Shown piece by piece: positions 28,426 to 36,524 of a stretch of DNA of 64,000 nucleotides (its first letter is position 1; each line of letters opens with the position of its first letter). The DNA comes from Pseudomonadota bacterium (GTDB taxonomy: Bacteria > Pseudomonadota > Alphaproteobacteria > Geminicoccales > Geminicoccaceae). The DNA is taken from assembly GCA_030549795.1 (NCBI GenBank), contig JAUQQO010000021.1, positions 1-64,000 on the forward strand. The letters run 5' to 3'. The position numbers were made by a program, and so were the translations under genes. The notes beneath the pieces are model-generated. The model searched no databases. It was not told the origin of the DNA and worked only from the letters and a program-made list of their open reading frames with translations.

Positions 28426-28517
28426 GCGCAGCGCAACCGCCGCAAAACGCGCTCGCGCTAGCCGGCAATGGCGCGGGAAGCAAAAACGAGCCCGGCCCCA
28501 CGGGGCGGCTAGCGCTT

Positions 28518-28538
28518 GCGCGCGCCTTTGGCGCGCGC
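28518..28538. repeat. Perfect GC hairpin downstream of the PhaZ-like gene
   Basis: GCGCGCGCC, loop TTT, GGCGCGCGC: a 9-bp perfect stem about 95 bp after the stop codon. There is no T-run on either side, so it is at best a Rho-aided or processing structure. Confidence 0.4.
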
Positions 28539-28626
28539 GAACTTCGGCGCTGTTGTGTGCTTGACGCCCGCTTGGGCGAGCAGGAGAGTCGTTCGTCGGT
28601 GACAGCCGTGGCGGCCGCGGGCGACG

Positions 28627-28953
28627 ATGGCGAAGAAGAAGGCCAAGCGGGCAGAGAAGGCGGGTCGCGAGCAAGCGGGCCGCTGGACGGTGCGCGGCGT
28701 GCCGGTGGCGCTGCAGCGGGCGGCCATGGAAGCCGCGCGGGCGCGCGGCCTCACCCTCGGTCAATGGCTTGCGCGGCTGCTCGAAGAGGGGATCGCGCGC
28801 GATGCACCGAGCGGGGCGCCGGCGACGCGTTGGGCGGAGACGATCGAAGCGCGCCTCGCACGGCTCGAGGCGCAGCTGGGGGGAAGTGGGAGCGCGGATG
28901 CCGATACAGCCGCCGGTGCTGCGCCTAGCGGATCGGCTCGCGGCGACGGGTGA
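28627..28953 (+). CDS. Small hypothetical protein with ribbon-helix-helix-like core
   Basis: 108 residues. A Lys/Arg-rich N-terminus is followed by RWTVRGVPVALQRAAMEAARARGLTLGQWL, which has the strand-helix-helix pattern of Arc/MetJ-type or MobC-like DNA-binding proteins. A short Glu/Arg helix (residues 70-84, possible coiled coil) and a low-complexity tail complete it. The function is not known to me. Its last 29 bp overlap the end of the convergent CoA-binding gene. Confidence 0.55.
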   Translation: MAKKKAKRAEKAGREQAGRWTVRGVPVALQRAAMEAARARGLTLGQWLARLLEEGIARDAPSGAPATRWAETIEARLARLEAQLGGSGSADADTAAGAAPSGSARGDG

Positions 28954-29443
28954 GCTGGACCGCCGAGCCCTTCTTGGCCGAGAGCGTGTTGCGGTTGACG
29001 CCGAGCCAGCCGATCTCGCCGAACAAGCGGCCGTACTCGATCTTCGGACAGCGATCCATCACCACCTTGCAGCCCGCCGCTTCGGCGCGCTTCGCCGCCT
29101 CGTCGTGGCGCACCCCGAGCTGCATCCAGATCACCTTGATGCCCTTTTCGATCGCCGCCTCGACGATCGGCGGCACCTCCTCTGAGCGGCGAAAGATCTG
29201 CACCATGTCGGGGACGAGGGGGATGCTCGCGAGATCCGGGTAGATGGTCTCGCCGAGCAACGTCTGGCCGGCATAGCGCGGGTTGACCGGGATCACCCGA
29301 TAACCCTTGCCCTGCAGATAGAGCATGGCGAAGTAGCTCGGGCGCATCTCGTTGGTGGAAGCGCCGACCATCGCGATGGTCTTCACCTCGCGCAAAATCG
29401 CGCGAATATAGTCATCGTCGTAGACGAGGGGGGCTTCGGCCAT
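28925..29443 (-). CDS. CoA-binding domain protein (YccU family)
   Basis: 172-residue Rossmann-fold protein with the CoA_binding_2 features AMVGASTNEMRPSYFAM near the N-terminus, KGYRVIPVNPRYAGQTLLGE, and PPIVEAAIEKGIKVIWMQLGV with the MDRCPKIEY motif. The family binds CoA or acyl-CoA; a catalytic role is not established. It is a single gene, with its 3' end overlapping the small ribbon-helix-helix-like gene. Confidence 0.88.
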   Translation of the reverse strand: MAEAPLVYDDDYIRAILREVKTIAMVGASTNEMRPSYFAMLYLQGKGYRVIPVNPRYAGQTLLGETIYPDLASIPLVPDMVQIFRRSEEVPPIVEAAIEKGIKVIWMQLGVRHDEAAKRAEAAGCKVVMDRCPKIEYGRLFGEIGWLGVNRNTLSAKKGSAVQLTRRREPIR

Positions 29444-29494
29444 GGTGCGCTCCCGAGCTCTTCCCTTGGCGATAAAGGGTGAAGGAGAGCCCGA

Positions 29495-30263
29495 TCAAGG
29501 GGCCGGCCAACGGCAATCCGGCTGATCCCCACGCAGCCGGGCGGCTTGTGCGAAGCGGCGGCGGGCTGCTTCCACCCGTCCGAGGCTCTCAAGTGCGCGG
29601 CCCCATTCCGCGAAGGCGCAGTGCAAGCGCGCATCCAGCTGCGTGGCGCGACGCAGCGCTGCGATCGCATGTTCCTCTTGGGCTGCGCGCCGGTAGGCGG
29701 CTCCGAGCTCGAACCACAGCCAGGCGTCATCAGGGGCGTACCGCACCGCCTCTTCCAGTTTGGCCACCGCTTCCCGATCGCGCCCGCTGCGCGCGAGCGC
29801 CTTGGCCCAGTCGCGTTGGACCGCCGCGGCGCGCGGGTCGCGCTGTTGCGCGTCGGCAAAGACCCGCCAGGCTTCCTGCTCGCGGCCGAGATCGCGCAAG
29901 GATGTCGGCGCGCCGCAGCGATGCCTCCGGCGACCGCTGCTCGGCTTCGCCCATGAGCGCGAGCTGATCGAGCGCCTCTTCTAAGAGCGCCTGGTGCAGC
30001 TCGGGGTCGTAGGCGCGCAGCCGATCGGCAGCGCGCCAGGCCGCGGTGGCCCACAACAAGCGCACCGCGGCTCCATCCTGCGCGCGGCACGAGGCCGTGA
30101 GCCGGCACACATTGAGGGCAGACAGCACCGCATCGAGACCCTTCAACACCTCCTCCGGTGCTGCCGATGGTGGCAAGCGTTCCAATCCGACGGCCAGTCG
30201 ATGCGCGGCGAGGGCGAGGGGATCGAGCCGACCGACCAGCTCATCAGCTGCGCGCGAGCGCAT
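29495..30263 (-). pseudogene. TPR-domain C-terminal part, frameshifted (second and third pieces of a broken gene)
   Basis: Two minus-strand frames together encode one TPR protein. From an ATG at 30263 the frame reads MRSRAADELVGRLDPLALA and continues to EASLRRADIL near 29900. The sequence then resumes one base off as RDLGREQEAWRVFADAQQRDP and runs to the stop at 29495 with at least three TPR units. One extra base in CTTGCGCGATC around 29899-29905 explains the break. Upstream, the piece ending at 30244 joins this frame the same way, with one extra base near 30250-30263. The homologous family, as I remember it, is a single gene with a membrane helix, a central domain and TPRs. It is either a decaying gene or two sequencing errors. 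Confidence 0.65.
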
Positions 30264-30858
30264 GCTCAAGAGCCGTCTCACCGGCGGTGGGATCGTCGAC
30301 GGCGACGGCCACGGGCGGGATCTCATCGCGCGGCGGTGTCACCCGAAGGCGCAGCGTGAGCGCGCCTACTGCGCGTACCAACTCGCCGCTGATGCGCCGG
30401 TCCGGTCGGCCCCAGAGATTCTCGAGCAGGCGCACGAGGCCGTCGAGCGAGAGGCCAAGCGCGGGGACTTGAAACTCCGCGGTCTTCCAGCCGGCGGCAA
30501 CGGTTGGCCGCTCGCCGCGCCAATGGGCGGCGGCAGTTGTGCGGGCGATGGCATCGAGCAGCCGGTTCGCCAGCACCTCGCCCCGCAAGCCGCGCTCCTC
30601 GAGGTCCTTGGGAACTTCGATCCGCTCCACCAGGATCGCTTGGCGCCGGGTCTCGGTTACGATCGCCCACAGTGCCACCACCAAGATGGCTACGACTGCC
30701 GCACTGATGAGCAAATTGCGCAGCCGCTCCAACATCGGGCCGAGCGCAGCGAGGCCGCGAGCGAGCAGGGCCAACCCGCGCCCCTTGCCGTCCTGCGCAG
30801 GCGAAGCGGCAAGAACACGATCCTCGCGTCGCGCTTCCTCGTTCGCGCGCTCGCTCAT
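30244..30858 (-). CDS. Membrane-anchored N-terminal part of a TPR protein (fragment of a frameshifted gene)
   Basis: 204 residues from an ATG with GGAGG at 6 nt. It has a charged cytoplasmic head, one membrane helix (about residues 46-66, LLISAAVVAILVVALWAIV), then a conserved extracytoplasmic segment with IEVPKDLEERGLRGEVLANRL and VPALGLSLDGLVRLLENLWG. It ends ETALEHALARS just where the TPR-bearing homologues continue into ALxRLTDPYxLA. The next frame begins with RSRAADELVGRLDPLALA, overlapping by 20 bp. Either translation restarts at the internal ATG, or this is the first piece of a gene broken by single-base insertions. Function is unknown; such proteins are thought to be scaffolds. Confidence 0.6.
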   Translation of the reverse strand: MSERANEEARREDRVLAASPAQDGKGRGLALLARGLAALGPMLERLRNLLISAAVVAILVVALWAIVTETRRQAILVERIEVPKDLEERGLRGEVLANRLLDAIARTTAAAHWRGERPTVAAGWKTAEFQVPALGLSLDGLVRLLENLWGRPDRRISGELVRAVGALTLRLRVTPPRDEIPPVAVAVDDPTAGETALEHALARS

Positions 30859-30933
30859 GACAACCCTCCGCCCGGCTGGGGTGTGGGCGAGGAAAGCGGC
30901 AAGCGGCGAGGCTGCGTTCGGTTGCGCGCGCTT

Positions 30934-31725
30934 TCAAGCGCCGCACCAGACAGGCGCGCGCTTTTCTAAGAACGCGTCGATGCCCTCAGCAGCGTCGCGG
31001 GCGAGCATATTTTCGGTCATCACCCGCGCGGCATAGTCATAGGCTTCGGCCATCGGCATCTCGATTTGGCGATAGAAGGCCTCTTTGCCGATCTTGAGCG
31101 TCAAGGGTGACTTGGAGACGATGGTCTTGGCCATGCGCTCGACTTCGGCATCGAGCTGGTCTTCGGGGACGACGCGGTTAACCAGCCCGAAGCGCAACGC
31201 CGTTTGCGCGTCGATCGCTTCACCCAACAGCAGCATCTCCATCGCCTGCTTGCGGCCGACGTTGCGCGAAAGGGCCACCATGGGCGTGGAGCAGAAAAGA
31301 CCGATGTTGACGCCGGGAGTGGCGAAGCGGGCAGTCTCGGCCGCTACCGCGAGATCGCAGCTCGCGACGAGCTGGCAGCCGGCGGCGGTGGCGATCCCGT
31401 GCACGCGCGCGATCACCGGCTGCGGCAGCCGCACGATGCTCTGCATGAGCGTGGAGCAGACGGCGAACACCTCTTCGAAGAACGCGCGGTCGTTGCGGCC
31501 TCGGAGCTCTTTGAGATCGTGGCCGGCGCAAAAGGCGGGTCCTTTGCCCTCGATCACCACCACGCGCACTCCCGAATCGCCGCGGATGCGGTCGAGTTCG
31601 GCTTGCAGTTCGCGCATGAGCGCGAGCGAAAGGGCGTTGCGCGCAGCCGGCCGGTTCAAGGTGAGCCGGGTGATCCCCTCGCGATCGCTGCGCAAGAGCA
31701 TGGGCTCGTCGCTGGTTACAGCCAT
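30934..31725 (-). CDS. Enoyl-CoA hydratase/isomerase family protein
   Basis: 263-residue crotonase-fold protein. The oxyanion-hole segments AFCAGHDLKEL and GIATAAGCQLVASCDLAV are intact. The region that normally carries catalytic Glu residues reads TPGVNIGLFCSTPMVAL, as in ECHDC3-like members whose hydratase activity is uncertain. It probably acts on an acyl-CoA thioester; the substrate is unknown. It is located alone between the TPR remnant and the ParA pair. Confidence 0.85.
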   Translation of the reverse strand: MAVTSDEPMLLRSDREGITRLTLNRPAARNALSLALMRELQAELDRIRGDSGVRVVVIEGKGPAFCAGHDLKELRGRNDRAFFEEVFAVCSTLMQSIVRLPQPVIARVHGIATAAGCQLVASCDLAVAAETARFATPGVNIGLFCSTPMVALSRNVGRKQAMEMLLLGEAIDAQTALRFGLVNRVVPEDQLDAEVERMAKTIVSKSPLTLKIGKEAFYRQIEMPMAEAYDYAARVMTENMLARDAAEGIDAFLEKRAPVWCGA

Positions 31726-31791
31726 GGCGGGCCTCCTTCGCCTCAGTGCCCAAGCCTATAGCGCGAAGGCCACTTGCGTGCGAAGCGGCGC

Positions 31792-32151
31792 CTACCCGTT
31801 CTCGCGGCAGCAGGCTGAGGGGCGACGCGTCGTACCCGGCTCGGCGAGGCAGGCGCAATCAGCGGCGAGATCAGCGAAGAGACGATCGAGCGCTTCGCGC
31901 ACGAGCGCACTCGCCGATCGACCGAGGCGCGCGGCGGCGATCTTGAGCCGGCGATGGTCGTCGGGCCCAAGCGTGCAGGAGATCCGCGCCGGCTTGGCGC
32001 GCGAAGGCGATGGCCGTGCGCGTTCTTCCCGGACAGGCTCGCGCGTCACACTCGGCACGGGGTCGAGAAAGGCTGTACCGTAGGTGTCGGCAAGGGCGCG
32101 CGCCTCGCCGCGCCGGACGAGAAGATCAGCGGTGAGCCGCGCCGTCTTCAT
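31792..32151 (-). CDS. Ribbon-helix-helix partner of the ParA-like ATPase
   Basis: 119 residues. The N-terminal half is basic and Pro/Arg-rich; the C-terminal part RISCTLGPDDHRRLKIAAARLGRS followed by ASALVREALDRLFADL has the strand-helix-helix pattern of CopG/ParG-type DNA-binding domains. The ATG overlaps the parA stop (ATGA), so the two are co-translated like a partition operon. A role as centromere-binding or repressor partner is inferred from context. The last 12 residues are Cys/Arg-rich and look non-essential. Confidence 0.65.
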   Translation of the reverse strand: MKTARLTADLLVRRGEARALADTYGTAFLDPVPSVTREPVREERARPSPSRAKPARISCTLGPDDHRRLKIAAARLGRSASALVREALDRLFADLAADCACLAEPGTTRRPSACCRENG

Positions 32152-32879
32152 CGCACCTCTCCGAGCTCTTCGGGGGTTTCGGAAGGTTCGCCGTCGATGC
32201 GGCGACGGCCGAAGCCCGCTGCCGGGATGCGACGGCGCAGGAACGCTTCGCGGTTGGCAAGGCGGGCGAGGCGCTCGCGCACATACGCCCACAGTCCCTC
32301 GATCTCGCGCGCCGAGGGACTGTCGGGATGGGTCTCCATCACCGTGCGACCGTCGATCATGGAGCTCGCCATGATCACTTTGTGGCTTATGAGCACCGGC
32401 GCCACCGTGCCATGTTGCGAAAGTGCAACAGCGGCGTCGGTGGTCAGGCGCGAGCGCGCGGTGGCGCCGTTGACGACGAAGACGAGCGGCCGTTGCGCCC
32501 GCTCGGCCAAGTCGAGGGTGGCGCCCACCGCGCGCAGATCGTGCGGGGAGGGGCGGGTGGGCACGAGGATGAGGTCGGAAAGGCGCATGACGCGGGCGAT
32601 GGCGGCGCTCGCCGCGGGCGGGGTGTCGATGAAGAGATAGCGAAAGCCGCGGGCGCGCAGGCGCTCGATGTCGTCGTCGAGCGAGGCGAGCGTGGTGCGG
32701 GCGAATTCGGGGCCGGGCAGCGTGCGCGCGTTCCACCAGGCGGCGAGCGAACCCTGGGGGTCGCAGTCGAGCAGCACGACCGGGCCGTCGCCGCTCAGCT
32801 GCGCCTGCACGGCGAGGTGGCCGCAAAGCGTGGTCTTGCCGGAGCCGCCCTTCTGGGAACAGATGGCGAGGACCTGCAT
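32148..32879 (-). CDS. ParA/Soj-family ATPase
   Basis: 243 residues with the deviant Walker A K10-GGSGKT, LLDCDPQGSLAAWW, and switch/Walker B LFIDTPPA. It belongs to the short ParA class without an N-terminal helix-turn-helix, which positions plasmids, chromosomes or protein assemblies on the nucleoid. The ATG at 32879 follows GGAG at 7 nt and matches the family N-terminus MQVLAICSQKGG. It is coupled to a ribbon-helix-helix protein, unlike the chromosomal parA-parB pair, so it is probably a separate positioning system. Cargo is unknown. Confidence 0.85.
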   Translation of the reverse strand: MQVLAICSQKGGSGKTTLCGHLAVQAQLSGDGPVVLLDCDPQGSLAAWWNARTLPGPEFARTTLASLDDDIERLRARGFRYLFIDTPPAASAAIARVMRLSDLILVPTRPSPHDLRAVGATLDLAERAQRPLVFVVNGATARSRLTTDAAVALSQHGTVAPVLISHKVIMASSMIDGRTVMETHPDSPSAREIEGLWAYVRERLARLANREAFLRRRIPAAGFGRRRIDGEPSETPEELGEVR

Positions 32880-33018
32880 GGCGACGCTCCAGTTCCCCAA
32901 GGCGCGGGGCTTGAGGTTGCGTGCGCACCCATCCTGCCCCCGAGGCCCTTAAGATTTCGTCAACAGGGAGCGGCAAGGCAGCGGGACCGTCGCCGGGCCG
33001 AGGCGGGTTGGAGGGCGC

Positions 33019-33471
33019 ATGAAAGGACCGATGACGGCGGAAGAGTTCGAAGAACTGGCGACCAAAGGGGTGCCCTATGTCGGCCAACTCGGGTTGCGGG
33101 TGCGTCGTTTCGAGCCGGGGGCGGTGGAGGTCGTGCTCCCCTGGCAGGAGATCCTCGTGCGACCCGGCGGGACCATCTGCGGTCCGGCGATGTTCGCGCT
33201 CGCCGACATCACGCTCTATGGCGTCGTCTTGTCGCTGATCGGACGGGTCGAGCTCGCCGTCACCACCGATCTGACGATGCATTTCTTGAGCCGGCCACAG
33301 CCGGGCGCGCTCATCGCGCAGGGTCGGATCTTGCGGCTGGGCAGTCGCCTGGCGGTGGGCGAGGTCGCGATCCGCGGCAGCGAACGGCCGGAGCCGGTGG
33401 CCCATGCGGTGGGCACCTACGCCATCCCGCGCGACGCGCTACCGATTGACAACCGCGAACACGGATCCTAG
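33019..33471 (+). CDS. PaaI/YigI-type hotdog thioesterase
   Basis: 150 residues forming one hotdog domain. The family pattern GGTICGPAMFALADITLYG (residues 51-69) replaces the HGG-D core of PaaI thioesterases, and TTDLTMHFLSRP and AHAVGTYAIP are typical. It probably hydrolyses acyl-CoA thioesters; the substrate is unknown. It is divergent from parA and 88 bp upstream of rplM. Confidence 0.8.
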   Translation: MKGPMTAEEFEELATKGVPYVGQLGLRVRRFEPGAVEVVLPWQEILVRPGGTICGPAMFALADITLYGVVLSLIGRVELAVTTDLTMHFLSRPQPGALIAQGRILRLGSRLAVGEVAIRGSERPEPVAHAVGTYAIPRDALPIDNREHGS

Positions 33472-33559
33472 CTAGCGGCGAGGCGCGGGGCGGCGGCCTT
33501 CCGCGACGAGTCATCGTTGCCGCTCATGGCCGAGCGGCATCCGCTATGGATGCGAACCG

Positions 33560-34036
33560 ATGCGAACCTATTCGGCGCGGCCCTCGGAGATCGAGCGCCG
33601 CTGGTGGCTAATCGATGCCGACGGCTTGGTTCTCGGTCGGCTTGCGGCGATCATCGCTGACCGCTTGCGTGGCAAGCACAAGCCGATCTGGACGCCGCAT
33701 TTGGATTGCGGCGATCATGTGGTGGTGATCAACGCCGAGAAGGTGGCCCTGACCGGCCGCAAGCGCGAAAAGAAGATCTATTATCGGCACACCGGCTATC
33801 CCGGTGGGATCAAAGAGGTGACGGCGGGCAAGCTGCTCGATGGGCGCTTTCCCGAGCGGGTGATCGAGATGGCGGTGAGCCGGATGATCAGCCGCGGACC
33901 GCTGCAGCGCAAAGTGTTGAAGAAACTGCACGTGTACAAGGGGCCCGAGCATCCGCATCAGGCGCAAAAGCCCATTCCGCTCGATATTGCTGCGATGAAC
34001 CGCAAGAACAGCATCAAGGAGATCGCGCATGGCTGA
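33560..34036 (+). CDS. rplM: 50S ribosomal protein L13
   Basis: Large-subunit protein that binds 23S rRNA early in assembly. 158 residues with characteristic [43 protein letters not shown] and the MLPRGPLGRK-like [32 protein letters not shown]. Its end overlaps rpsI by 8 bp, the usual rplM-rpsI operon. Confidence 0.97.
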   Translation: MRTYSARPSEIERRWWLIDADGLVLGRLAAIIADRLRGKHKPIWTPHLDCGDHVVVINAEKVALTGRKREKKIYYRHTGYPGGIKEVTAGKLLDGRFPERVIEMAVSRMISRGPLQRKVLKKLHVYKGPEHPHQAQKPIPLDIAAMNRKNSIKEIAHG

Positions 34037-34511
34037 GACGGTGCGCTCCTTCGCTGAACTCGCGAAGCTGCGGCCGGCCCAGCCCGCCGCCGAGGAACTC
34101 CCAGCCGAACCGAAACTCGACGCCCTCGGTCGGGCCTATGCCACCGGGCGGCGCAAGAACGCGGTGGCGCGCGTGTGGCTCAAACCCGGCAGCGGGCGGT
34201 TCATCGTCAACGGCAAGGAGATGGCGGCCTATTTCGCCCGCCCGACGCTGCAGATGATCATCAACCAACCCTTCGATGTCCTCAATCGCCGCGGCCAGTA
34301 CGACGTGCTGTGCACGGTGCGCGGCGGTGGGCTGTCGGGACAGGCAGGGGCCGTCCGCCACGGGATCAGCCGCGCGCTCGTCAACTACGATCCGAGCGTG
34401 CGCCCCATCTTGAAAGCGGGCGGGTTCTTGACCCGCGACGACCGCGTGGTCGAGCGCAAGAAATACGGTCGGCGCAAGGCGCGCCGGAGCTTCCAGTTCT
34501 CCAAGCGCTGA
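34029..34511 (+). CDS. rpsI: 30S ribosomal protein S9
   Basis: Small-subunit protein whose C-terminal tail reaches the P-site tRNA. 160 residues: a variable acidic N-terminal extension of about 35 residues, then [40 protein letters not shown] and the conserved tail [17 protein letters not shown]. It starts inside the end of rplM. Confidence 0.97.
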   Translation: MAETVRSFAELAKLRPAQPAAEELPAEPKLDALGRAYATGRRKNAVARVWLKPGSGRFIVNGKEMAAYFARPTLQMIINQPFDVLNRRGQYDVLCTVRGGGLSGQAGAVRHGISRALVNYDPSVRPILKAGGFLTRDDRVVERKKYGRRKARRSFQFSKR

Positions 34512-34590
34512 GCCCGCCGAAGGCACCCTCCGGCGACTGGACAGCGCGCCGCTCATCGACCAAGAGCACGGTTGTTCGGGGAGGACAGCC

Positions 34591-35505
34591 GTGCTCGTCG
34601 TCTTGGGATCCATCAACGCCGATCTTGTCTTCCGGGTGAAGAGCCTGCCGCGACCGGGCGAAACGGTGCTGTGCGCGGGCTTCGCATTCCACCACGGCGG
34701 CAAAGGCGCCAATCAGGCGGCGGCTGCTGCGCGCAGCGGGGGCAAGGTGCGCTTCGTGGGGCGCATCGGCGAGGACAGCTGGGGTGCTCTCTTGCGCCGC
34801 GGGCTCGAGGACGCAGGTGTCGATACCAGTCTCCTCGAGACGTCGCCGCGATCGAGCGGGATCGCCGCGATCGCCGTCGACGAGAGCGGGGAGAATGCGA
34901 TCGTGGTGGCAAGCGGCGCCAACCTCGACGTCACCGCAGAACAGTTGGATCGCGCAGGTCTAACGAGCGCCGACACGCTTCTTTGCCAGAACGAGATCCC
35001 GCTCGCCGTGACGCGCGAGGCACTCGAGCGGGCGCGCGGGGCAGGAGCGCGCACGATCCTCAACTGCGCTCCGGCGACGAGCGGCGCGAACGCGCTTTTG
35101 GACCTGGTTGATGTGCTTGTCGTCAACCACGGCGAGGCGTGCGCGCTCCTCGAGCGCGATTTGCCGCCCGAGCCGGCGGCGCGGGCGCTCGCCTCTGAGC
35201 GCCGCAGCTGCGTGCTCACGCTCGGCCGACAGGGGGCGCTCGCGGTCGGGCCTGCGGGGGCCTGGCACGTCCCCGCCCTGCCGGTGCGGGCGGTCGACAC
35301 CACCGGTGCGGGCGACACCTTCACCGGTGTGCTGGCGGCGAGCCTCGATCTCGGCTTGCCCTGGGTGGAGGCGCTCGCGCGCGCAAGCGTGGCAGCTGGC
35401 CTCGCCTGCACGCGGGAGGGGGCCCGCAGCGGACAACCGACCGGCGCCGAGATCACCGCGCATCGAGATCAGCTACCGCCCGTCCTCTCGCTCGCTGCGG
35501 GTTGA
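34591..35505 (+). CDS. rbsK: Ribokinase (PfkB family)
   Basis: Phosphorylates ribose, or a related sugar, at O5. 304 residues with GSINADLVF and FHHGGKGANQAAAAAR near the N-terminus (sugar binding) and the PfkB signature DTTGAGDTFTG with catalytic D242. GGGGAGG lies 6 nt before the GTG start. No ribose transporter is adjacent, so a scavenging role is likely. Another pentose or nucleoside-derived substrate is possible. Confidence 0.87.
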   Translation: MLVVLGSINADLVFRVKSLPRPGETVLCAGFAFHHGGKGANQAAAAARSGGKVRFVGRIGEDSWGALLRRGLEDAGVDTSLLETSPRSSGIAAIAVDESGENAIVVASGANLDVTAEQLDRAGLTSADTLLCQNEIPLAVTREALERARGAGARTILNCAPATSGANALLDLVDVLVVNHGEACALLERDLPPEPAARALASERRSCVLTLGRQGALAVGPAGAWHVPALPVRAVDTTGAGDTFTGVLAASLDLGLPWVEALARASVAAGLACTREGARSGQPTGAEITAHRDQLPPVLSLAAG

Positions 35506-35616
35506 GCGACGGCAGACCAGCGGGCGGCGGTCCCACCGCGGCGCAAGGACCGAACCGGCCCCTCGAGGTTTCGGCGGGGCCGCAGATGCGGGCAGCCGCG
35601 CGGAGGCGCGCGCGAG

Positions 35617-35660
35617 AAGAAAACGCCCGCCGGCTCCGGGGGAGGAAGAGCCGACGGGCG
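35617..35660 (-). terminator. Rho-independent terminator behind the PCMT-like gene
   Basis: On the minus strand, CGCCCGTCGGCTC (35660-35648) pairs with GAGCCGGCGGGCG (35636-35624), 12 of 13 positions, around an 11-nt loop, followed by TTTTCTT at 35623-35617. It lies about 70 bp past the stop of the methyltransferase gene. Confidence 0.8.
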
Positions 35661-35727
35661 CGGCGTCGACCGGGGGAAGGACCGAGCGCCACTTCTCAAT
35701 ACGTGCTGGCGCGCGAGCGGATCACTC

Positions 35728-36492
35728 TCAGGTGGGGCTGCCGCGCTGAAAGGGGGCGAAACGCACCGGCAACAGCCGCCGGGTCTCGAGCCGCCCGTCG
35801 GCGGTCTTGCGCACCAAGGTGAGATATTGCACGCCCTCAGCCGGGCCGAGGGGCAAGACGAGGCGGCCCTCGGGGGCCAGTTGCGCGAGCAGCGGCGGCG
35901 GCACATGGTCGACCGCCTCTTTGACGATGATGGCATCGAAGGGGGCGCGTTCCGGCCAACCGTCGTAGCCGTCGCCCACCTTCAACGCGACGCGTCCGGG
36001 CGCGAGTTCACTTAAGAGCCGACGGGCGATTTCGGCGAGCTCGGGCAAGATCTCCACGCTCGACACTTCCGCCCCCATGTGGGCGAGGAGCGCGGCTTGG
36101 TAGCCGGTGTCGGTTCCGGTCTCGAAGACCCGTGCTCCCGGCCGCACCTCGGCAAGATGCAGCATCAATGCGGTCAAGAAGGGCGCGGTGAGGTTCTGGG
36201 AGGGGTGGATCGGCAAGGGTCCCGGGCCGTAGGCGAAAGGGCGCAGCGCGGCGGGGACGAAACGCTCGCGCGGCACCGCGCGCATCGCCTGCAGCACGCG
36301 CGGGTCGAGTTCGCGGATGCCGGTCAGTTCCGCCGTCGCTTGCACCTCAAGCGCGATGGTGCGGATCATCTGTTCGCGCGCTTCGGCGATCTCGGCCTGC
36401 GCCGTGGGGCGAAGCGCGGGTGGCTGCGCCTGTTCGAAAGGCGCGAGTGCGAAAGCCAAGAGCATCAACTCGGCCAAGAGAACCCCGACCAT
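35728..36492 (-). CDS. Exported protein-L-isoaspartate O-methyltransferase-like protein
   Basis: 254 residues. The PCMT domain (about residues 40-250) shows PRERFVPAALRPFAY, the SAM loop ETGTDTGYQAALLAHMGAEVSSVEI, GDGYDGWPERAPFDAIIV and EGRLVLPLG. It is preceded by a hydrophobic N-terminal segment (residues 1-22, GVLLAELMLLAFALAPF) that looks like a signal peptide, unlike the cytoplasmic Pcm. PCMT enzymes repair isoaspartyl residues using SAM, which is not expected in the periplasm, so either this is membrane-tethered facing the cytoplasm or it has another role. It ends at a strong terminator. Confidence 0.8.
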   Translation of the reverse strand: MVGVLLAELMLLAFALAPFEQAQPPALRPTAQAEIAEAREQMIRTIALEVQATAELTGIRELDPRVLQAMRAVPRERFVPAALRPFAYGPGPLPIHPSQNLTAPFLTALMLHLAEVRPGARVFETGTDTGYQAALLAHMGAEVSSVEILPELAEIARRLLSELAPGRVALKVGDGYDGWPERAPFDAIIVKEAVDHVPPPLLAQLAPEGRLVLPLGPAEGVQYLTLVRKTADGRLETRRLLPVRFAPFQRGSPT

Positions 36493-36524
36493 GGCACGCC
36501 CCCCTCGCCGAGGCGAAGCCGCGC

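Noticed and set aside
28509-28754. 81-codon minus-strand frame after the PhaZ-like gene ending in Lys/Arg-rich sequence
   Set aside because: Most of it is antisense to the small ribbon-helix-helix-like gene, it has no ribosome site, and the basic tail is explained by the GC-rich hairpin at 28518-28538.
31792-33405. 537-codon minus-strand frame spanning the ParA partner and the thioesterase gene
   Set aside because: Only its last 119 codons, starting at an ATGA junction with parA, make sense. The rest is out of frame with parA and antisense to the thioesterase.
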